Of a DNA stretch of 10,691 nt, positions 6,997-10,691 are shown in pieces. Under the pieces are notes generated by a model that saw only the letters and a list, made by a program, of their open reading frames with translations, did not search any database and had not been told where the DNA came from. The stretch's first letter is position 1, and each line of letters opens with the position of its first letter. Both the position numbers and the translations under genes were made by a program. The DNA is from an uncultured Eubacteriales bacterium (lineage in GTDB: Bacteria; Bacillota; Clostridia; Christensenellales; Borkfalkiaceae): contig CACXHH010000065.1 in NCBI GenBank assembly GCA_902767455.1, forward strand, positions 1 to 10,691. Reading direction: 5' to 3'.

Positions 6997-7980
6997 TCAC
7001 GGCAAAACGATTGCCGCTATTGCGTAGCATAACGCGAACGATAAAAGGGTGTGAACGAGCTTCGCGGCGGCGAAAATATAAAACTTTACGTTCGCGCTTT
7101 TAAGATACGCCGCCGACTGGCACCATACGGATAGCCCGCCGAAGCTTATCGCTCCGCACGAGAGCGCTACGGATAATCTCGTCGGATCTGCCGAAAACGT
7201 CTTGCAGGCGAAGGTGCATTCGATGAGCGCGGTAGTAACGCCTTTCGCGTTGTTTTCGCCTATAACGGCGGCGAGCGGCTTTTCAATAAAATAAAAAGCG
7301 TTTATATCGCTCAAAATCTGCGAAAAAGTATAAAATACGGCTATAAACCCGCCTACGACGGCGACCGATATCACCGCCGAATACACGCTGTCGTACAGGA
7401 CGTTTTGGCTTTTTGCCGCCGTCAGTAAGCCGTGACTTTTGCTTTCGGAAGGCAAAAATCTGAAAATCACTCCGCAAAGCACGGAAGAAGATAGGTGCGA
7501 TAAAAGCAGTATCAGCCCTATCGTCTTGTCGGAAAACATACCTACCCCTACGCTTCCCGCAACGAAGAGCGGCCCCGAAGTCGAGCAAAACGTCGAAAGC
7601 TTGGTCGCTTCTTCTGTGGTTATCGCGCCGCCTTTTTTAAGGTCGGCTATTATCTTTACCCCGACGGGGTAGCCCGAAAGAAAACTCATCAGCTGAACGT
7701 ACGCGGCTATTCCGCTTGTACGGTATAAAAATCCGGTGAAGGGCGATAAGAACTTCACGCACGGCGTTATCCCGCCGACGAGCGAAAGCAAACTCGTCAG
7801 AAAGAAAAACGGCAGAAGCGACGGCAGAACGCTCACCGCCCAGACTTTTACGCCCGTAAACGTTGAAGAAGCGTATCTGTCGGGGAAGGCTGCAAGCGTT
7901 ACCATAACGAAAAGTATCGATACGGTCAAAAAAACCGTGAGAACGCGCGACGAGATCGACTTAAATAATTGTTTATTCAC
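6997..7980 (-). CDS. ylbJ: YlbJ-like sporulation integral membrane protein
   Basis: This hydrophobic protein of 327 residues resembles YlbJ, a membrane protein made in the mother cell during Bacillus sporulation and needed for normal spore formation; its transport function is not settled. About eight membrane segments are visible, starting at 12-31 and 45-66. Motifs recalling the family are VLPSLLPFFF (51-60), FLSGYPVGVKII (100-111), STSGPLFVAGSVGVGMF (133-149) and FGGLSVWCQS (280-289). The last two lie in nucleoside-transporter gate-like repeats. The start is GTG, with no Shine-Dalgarno sequence upstream, so the exact start is uncertain. It is shorter than B. subtilis YlbJ, which has about 400 residues. 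Its place beside rsmD-coaD matches the Bacillus ylbH-ylbI-ylbJ order and supports the call. It suggests descent from spore formers, not that this organism sporulates. Confidence 0.85.
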   Translation of the reverse strand: MNKQLFKSISSRVLTVFLTVSILFVMVTLAAFPDRYASSTFTGVKVWAVSVLPSLLPFFFLTSLLSLVGGITPCVKFLSPFTGFLYRTSGIAAYVQLMSFLSGYPVGVKIIADLKKGGAITTEEATKLSTFCSTSGPLFVAGSVGVGMFSDKTIGLILLLSHLSSSVLCGVIFRFLPSESKSHGLLTAAKSQNVLYDSVYSAVISVAVVGGFIAVFYTFSQILSDINAFYFIEKPLAAVIGENNAKGVTTALIECTFACKTFSADPTRLSVALSCGAISFGGLSVWCQSAAYLKSANVKFYIFAAAKLVHTLLSFALCYAIAAIVLP

Positions 7981-7999
7981 GTTTTAATATATTCGCCGC

Positions 8000-8139
8000 G
8001 TTACGGATAATTATAAAAAACGCATATTAGTTACGAAAAACGGATAATTGAAGCCGTGAAACAACACTTTTTCCACAAATGCGCCTTTTTTCGTTACGAA
8101 AAAATAACGAATAGCAAAAAAAAAGTTGCGATAATTGAA
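8000..8139 (+). repeat. Degenerate repeats in the ylbJ-cpsC intergenic region
   Basis: The pair GTTACG followed by GATAATT occurs three times with growing spacing: 8000-8012 (overlapping), 8030-8049 and 8093-8136. The second and third copies share GTTACGAAAAA and GATAATTGAA exactly. The last GATAATTGAA lies between the -35 and -10 of the candidate cpsC promoter. They could be binding sites for a shared regulator or chance similarity in AT-rich DNA. The rest of the region up to 8125 shows no gene. Confidence 0.4.
8010..8032 (-). promoter_or_regulatory. Possible ylbJ promoter (-10 only)
   Basis: On the minus strand a perfect TATAAT occupies 8015-8010, which would start transcription near 8003, about 22 bases before the ylbJ GTG. 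The sequence 16-18 bases further upstream (TTCGTA or TTTCGT) is a poor -35. No convincing sigma-E site, expected for a Bacillus-like ylbJ, was found. Confidence 0.3.
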
Positions 8140-8154
8140 ATAATGTGGTAAACT
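8126..8154 (+). promoter_or_regulatory. Candidate promoter of the exopolysaccharide operon
   Basis: TTGCGA (8126-8131) and TAAACT (8149-8154) are each four of six matches to sigma-A hexamers at the ideal 17-base spacing, and TG at 8146-8147 gives an extended -10. Initiation is expected near 8160, leaving a leader of about 80 bases before cpsC. Confidence 0.55.
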
Positions 8155-8170
8155 ATACTTGAAATATAGT
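8152..8170 (+). promoter_or_regulatory. Dyad overlapping the cpsC promoter
   Basis: ACTATA (8152-8157) and TATAGT (8165-8170) are perfect inverted repeats seven bases apart. They overlap the end of the -10 box and the expected start of transcription, a usual position for a repressor operator. The arms are AT-rich, so chance is possible and no regulator is implied. Confidence 0.4.
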
Positions 8171-8203
8171 GTTTGATTACCAAGCATTTACATAAAAATT
8201 AAC

Positions 8204-8229
8204 GAAGGCGCAAAAAGGGGAACGCCTTC
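8204..8229 (+). promoter_or_regulatory. Leader hairpin next to the cpsC ribosome-binding site
   Basis: GAAGGCG (8204-8210) pairs perfectly with CGCCTTC (8223-8229). The 12-base loop carries AAAAAGGGGAA, itself like a Shine-Dalgarno sequence. The real site, GGAG (8232-8235), begins two bases after the stem and six bases before the ATG. No T run follows, so it is not a terminator. A translational control role is inference. Confidence 0.6.
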
Positions 8230-8240
8230 ACGGAGAAACA

Positions 8241-9173
8241 ATGGAAGAAAATAATTATCAGCAACCGGTCGTCGAAGAAAACGACGGTTCCATTACTTTG
8301 CTTGATTTATGGTTTATTTTGCGGAGATATTTTTTCCGTATTCTTTTGCTTACGGCAATTCTGACTATCGTTGCGGGCGTGATATTCAACAGAACTATCA
8401 AAACGACCTATACGGCGCAGGCTTCGATAATAATGAACCCGGGGCTTATAGACTCGAATAACGGAAGTATCGACGCGTCCGACAGCACCAACCACACCAT
8501 TGCCGAAAACTATGCTTACTATAACCAAAGTATAAGGTTTTTGCCGAGTATTGCCAAGTTTATCAAGACTTCGCAGCGTATCAAGGACGACGTTCGGGAA
8601 AAGTTTGACGAAAAAGAAGCTTTCAGATCGGATGACGATTCGAGAACGCTCTCCGAACAGGAGCTTGCCGTTATCGACGGAAAACTCGGTAAAAAAGCTC
8701 TCGTAAACTACGTTGAGCCTATGACGCGCGGAACGGTAACCGTTTCGTATTCGAGCGACGAGTTGCAGATATTCATTTCTTATACGACCACCACTTCTTC
8801 CGAAACGGCGAGAGCCACCGTCGTCGCCATTGCCGACAGCGTGTGCCAGATATCCAAGACGAAAGAAAACGGTCAGTATATCTATCTGTGGTCGACGACT
8901 CTTCACGTTGACGACGTGCCTAAGAACAACCCTGCGGGCGTAAACAGGTGGACGCTTTACACGCTTATCGCGGCGGTAGGTCTGTTCGTGATATTCTACG
9001 TCTATTATCTGATAATGACGCTTATTGACGACACTATCAAGTCGAAACGCGAGATAGAAATGATCTCGGGCTTCAACGTCATGGCGTACATCGAAGAGAT
9101 AGGCAACGGCAAATCTTCGTCGTCGAAGAAGTCCGATAAGAAAAAACGTTCGTCGAAGATCTCGGCGACTTGA
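8241..9173 (+). CDS. cpsC: Wzz/CpsC-family polysaccharide co-polymerase and kinase adaptor
   Basis: Proteins of this family (CpsC, CapA, YwqC, Wzz domain) sit in the cytoplasmic membrane, set exopolysaccharide chain length and, in Gram-positive bacteria, activate a separate tyrosine kinase. The 310-residue protein has a short cytoplasmic start with SITLLDLWFILRRY (17-30), membrane helix 1 (about 31-49), an extracytoplasmic domain of about 185 residues, prolines P227 and P231 just before helix 2 (about 238-260), and a cytoplasmic tail. FNVMAYIEEI (278-287) corresponds to the conserved segment usually read as LPVLGVIP. The last 20 residues are nearly all Ser, Lys and Arg, which is unusual. GGAG six bases upstream supports the ATG. 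The kinase gene starts 14 bases after the stop. Family and role are clear; the particular polymer is unknown. Confidence 0.9.
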   Translation: MEENNYQQPVVEENDGSITLLDLWFILRRYFFRILLLTAILTIVAGVIFNRTIKTTYTAQASIIMNPGLIDSNNGSIDASDSTNHTIAENYAYYNQSIRFLPSIAKFIKTSQRIKDDVREKFDEKEAFRSDDDSRTLSEQELAVIDGKLGKKALVNYVEPMTRGTVTVSYSSDELQIFISYTTTTSSETARATVVAIADSVCQISKTKENGQYIYLWSTTLHVDDVPKNNPAGVNRWTLYTLIAAVGLFVIFYVYYLIMTLIDDTIKSKREIEMISGFNVMAYIEEIGNGKSSSSKKSDKKKRSSKISAT

Positions 9174-9176
9174 TGC

Positions 9177-9182
9177 GGGGTG
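9177..9182 (+). promoter_or_regulatory. Ribosome-binding site fixing the kinase start
   Basis: GGGGTG lies five bases before the ATG at 9188. The upstream alternatives, TTG at 9170 and ATG at 9173, overlap the cpsC stop, have no such site and add only six residues, so 9188 is preferred. Confidence 0.6.
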
Positions 9183-9187
9183 TTGAT

Positions 9188-10003
9188 ATGGCTCGTAGAA
9201 ACAATAAATTTACAGACTTTTTAGCTGACTTTTTTGCTATTAAGCGTTCGAGAAAGAAAATCAAAAGAGAAGAAGCGATAGTCGTTACGGATACTCTCAA
9301 CACCGTAAACGAGTGTTATAACGCGCTTAAAGATAACCTTCTGTTTATGACCGATATCGAACACAACAAGGTCATACAGATAGATTCGTGCGTATCGGGC
9401 GAAGGTAAAACTACGCTCGGCGCAAACCTTGCCGTTTCGCTTTCCTTCAACGAAAAGAAGGTTTTGGTTGTCGATCTCGACTTCAGAAAACCGAGAGTAA
9501 ACAAGCTGTTTGAAGTTCCCAACGAAAACGGGCTCGTTGATTATATCTCCAACAAGATACCTTTCGAGAAGCTTATAAAGAAAACCGCTTACGAAAACGT
9601 GGACGTTATTACCCGCGGCTCTTCCATTTATAATCCGTCCTTCCTTTTTACGAGCGACTCGTTCAAAAGCCTTATAGCACGACTTCGCGACGAATACGAC
9701 GTCATAATACTTGACGCTCCGCCGATTCTTCAGATTTCCGACTATATCCACATTTCCGCCGTATCCGACGGCGTATTGTTCGTCGTATGCTACCGCAAGA
9801 CGAGAAAGAGCGAACTCGAAGAAGCTACCGAGCTTCTCGCAAAAGCTAACATCAAAGTTATCGGCGCGGTAATGACGAGAGTAGACAGTAAAGATCCGTA
9901 TTCGTACTATTCCGGTAGCTATAAGAGCTATTACGGCCGCTACTACGGTCATAATTATTACAATCACAACTACGGTTACGGTCAGTACGGCGACAAACAA
10001 TGA
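9188..10003 (+). CDS. cpsD: BY-kinase (CpsD/YwqD-type tyrosine kinase)
   Basis: Bacterial tyrosine kinases of this family work at the inner face of the membrane with CpsC, autophosphorylate on a C-terminal tyrosine cluster and control exopolysaccharide assembly. The 271-residue product shows the P-loop SGEGKTT (70-76), Walker A' VVDLDFRKP (94-102) and Walker B VIILDAPP (172-179), then a tail with 13 tyrosines among its last 34 residues (238, 240, 241, 245, 248, 249, 252, 253, 257, 258, 262, 264, 267). The usual oligomerisation motif ExxRxxR reads E42-xx-N45-xx-K48 here. The N-terminus is strongly basic (19-28), suited to contact with the membrane or the adaptor. The stop overlaps the cpsB start by four bases. 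A MinD-like ATPase without kinase activity is the alternative, but the tail and neighbours argue against it. Confidence 0.92.
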   Translation: MARRNNKFTDFLADFFAIKRSRKKIKREEAIVVTDTLNTVNECYNALKDNLLFMTDIEHNKVIQIDSCVSGEGKTTLGANLAVSLSFNEKKVLVVDLDFRKPRVNKLFEVPNENGLVDYISNKIPFEKLIKKTAYENVDVITRGSSIYNPSFLFTSDSFKSLIARLRDEYDVIILDAPPILQISDYIHISAVSDGVLFVVCYRKTRKSELEEATELLAKANIKVIGAVMTRVDSKDPYSYYSGSYKSYYGRYYGHNYYNHNYGYGQYGDKQ

Positions 10004-10680
10004 TAGATATCCACTCTCACTTTTTATTCGGTGTCGACGACGGAAGCCCCGACCTTGCCACGTCCTTGAATATGATAGCTCGCGCGGCGGCGGAAGGCGT
10101 TACGGATATCGTCTGTACACCGCACTTCAGAAGGGGAGTTTTCGAGCCGCCGAAGGAACTTATCGAAAAGAACTTTGCCACTCTTAAAAATGAAAATCCT
10201 TACCCCGTAAACTTATATCTCGGTCAGGAAGTAGCTAAATTCGGGCAGATGTTTTCAAAACTCAAGGCGGGCGAACTGTTCACCATGAACGCAACGCCGT
10301 ACGTTCTTCTCGAATTCCGCTACAACGAGTACACGGATATCGAAGAAAGCGTTTTCGACGCGCTGTATTCGGGCTTCAAACCGATAATCGCTCACGTCGA
10401 AAGGTACGAATACGTCAAGCTCAAGCATATCGAGCGGTTTATCGACGACGGCGCGCTTATTCAGGTCAATGCCGATTCGCTCGTGTTAAAGCGCGGCGCG
10501 CAATACAAAAAAAGAGTTGAAAAGTATATCAAAGAAGGGCTCGTCCACTTCGTGGCGAACGACATGCACCACGACCGTGAGTATTGTATGAAAAAGGCTT
10601 TCGATTACGTTTCGTCCAAGTTCGGCGAAGAAACGGCTGACGACCTTTTCAACGAAAACGCCAAAATCTTACTCAAATAA
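10000..10680 (+). CDS. cpsB: CpsB/YwqE-type PHP tyrosine-protein phosphatase
   Basis: This metal-dependent phosphatase of the PHP superfamily removes phosphate from the tyrosine tail of the cognate BY-kinase, completing the cycle that tunes exopolysaccharide output. The 226-residue protein shows the metal-binding motifs in order: IDIHSH (2-7) with DD (13-14), TPHF (40-43), GQEV (75-78), IIAHVERY (129-136) and NDMHH (187-191). Length is slightly below the common 240-255 residues, but both ends look intact. The ATG overlaps the kinase stop (ATGA), so translation is probably coupled and the two proteins made in fixed proportion. Only 11 bases follow the stop, with no terminator, so the operon probably continues outside the window, likely with glycosyltransferase and export genes (inference). 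Confidence 0.94.
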   Translation: MIDIHSHFLFGVDDGSPDLATSLNMIARAAAEGVTDIVCTPHFRRGVFEPPKELIEKNFATLKNENPYPVNLYLGQEVAKFGQMFSKLKAGELFTMNATPYVLLEFRYNEYTDIEESVFDALYSGFKPIIAHVERYEYVKLKHIERFIDDGALIQVNADSLVLKRGAQYKKRVEKYIKEGLVHFVANDMHHDREYCMKKAFDYVSSKFGEETADDLFNENAKILLK

Positions 10681-10691
10681 AAAAAAGCAGA

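Noticed and set aside
7000..7016. CGGCAA/TTGCCG hairpin identical in its arms to stem P3 of the rny leader
   Set aside because: It lies within the 3' coding end of ylbJ; loops and flanks differ and no T run follows on either strand, so the match is probably chance.
9221..10000. 259-codon minus-strand frame opposite the kinase
   Set aside because: Its valine-rich start is the complement of the tyrosine-rich tail codons; there is no promoter or ribosome-binding site.

Overview
The window comes from the chromosome of a low-to-mid GC Firmicute, most likely an anaerobic, gut-type Clostridia lineage. The evidence is RNase Y in place of RNase E, the gene order rsmD-coaD-ylbJ known from endospore-forming Firmicutes, and a Gram-positive exopolysaccharide phospho-regulatory trio in which membrane adaptor, tyrosine kinase and PHP-type phosphatase are separate genes. 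The genus cannot be named from this sequence. I see no insertion sequence, phage gene, CRISPR array, tRNA or rRNA.

Layout: (1) 1-2068, plus strand: recA, then a long-form serine O-acetyltransferase (cysE) ending at a strong intrinsic terminator. (2) 2069-4007: a 280-base leader region with a good sigma-A promoter and a leader RNA that folds on paper into a three-way junction, then rny (RNase Y) and its terminator. (3) 4029-6964: uvrC, rsmD and coaD, closely spaced on the plus strand; the coaD terminator uses the gene's own last bases and stop codon. (4) 6997-7980, minus strand: ylbJ, a sporulation-associated membrane protein, convergent with coaD. (5) 7981-8240: a divergent, AT-rich regulatory region with degenerate repeats, a promoter overlapped by a dyad and a leader hairpin beside the ribosome-binding site. 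(6) 8241-10680, plus strand: cpsC-cpsD-cpsB-like genes (chain-length/adaptor protein, BY-kinase, PHP phosphatase), probably the head of an exopolysaccharide operon continuing past the window.

The first half is housekeeping: recombination and SOS control (RecA), cysteine synthesis (CysE), mRNA turnover (RNase Y), nucleotide excision repair (UvrC), ribosome modification (RsmD) and coenzyme A synthesis (CoaD). The last three genes form one phosphorylation cycle: CpsC anchors and activates CpsD, CpsD autophosphorylates on a tyrosine-rich tail, and CpsB removes the phosphates, which sets polymer length and export.

The most interesting non-coding signal is the structured rny leader (2239-2308), a possible autoregulatory element for the main mRNA-decay nuclease. 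Next are the hairpin with paired GGA motifs at the start of the exopolysaccharide operon, a four-cysteine cluster in the N-terminal part of CysE, and a BY-kinase with 13 tail tyrosines but an altered oligomerisation motif. I do not see a wholly new multi-gene system here.
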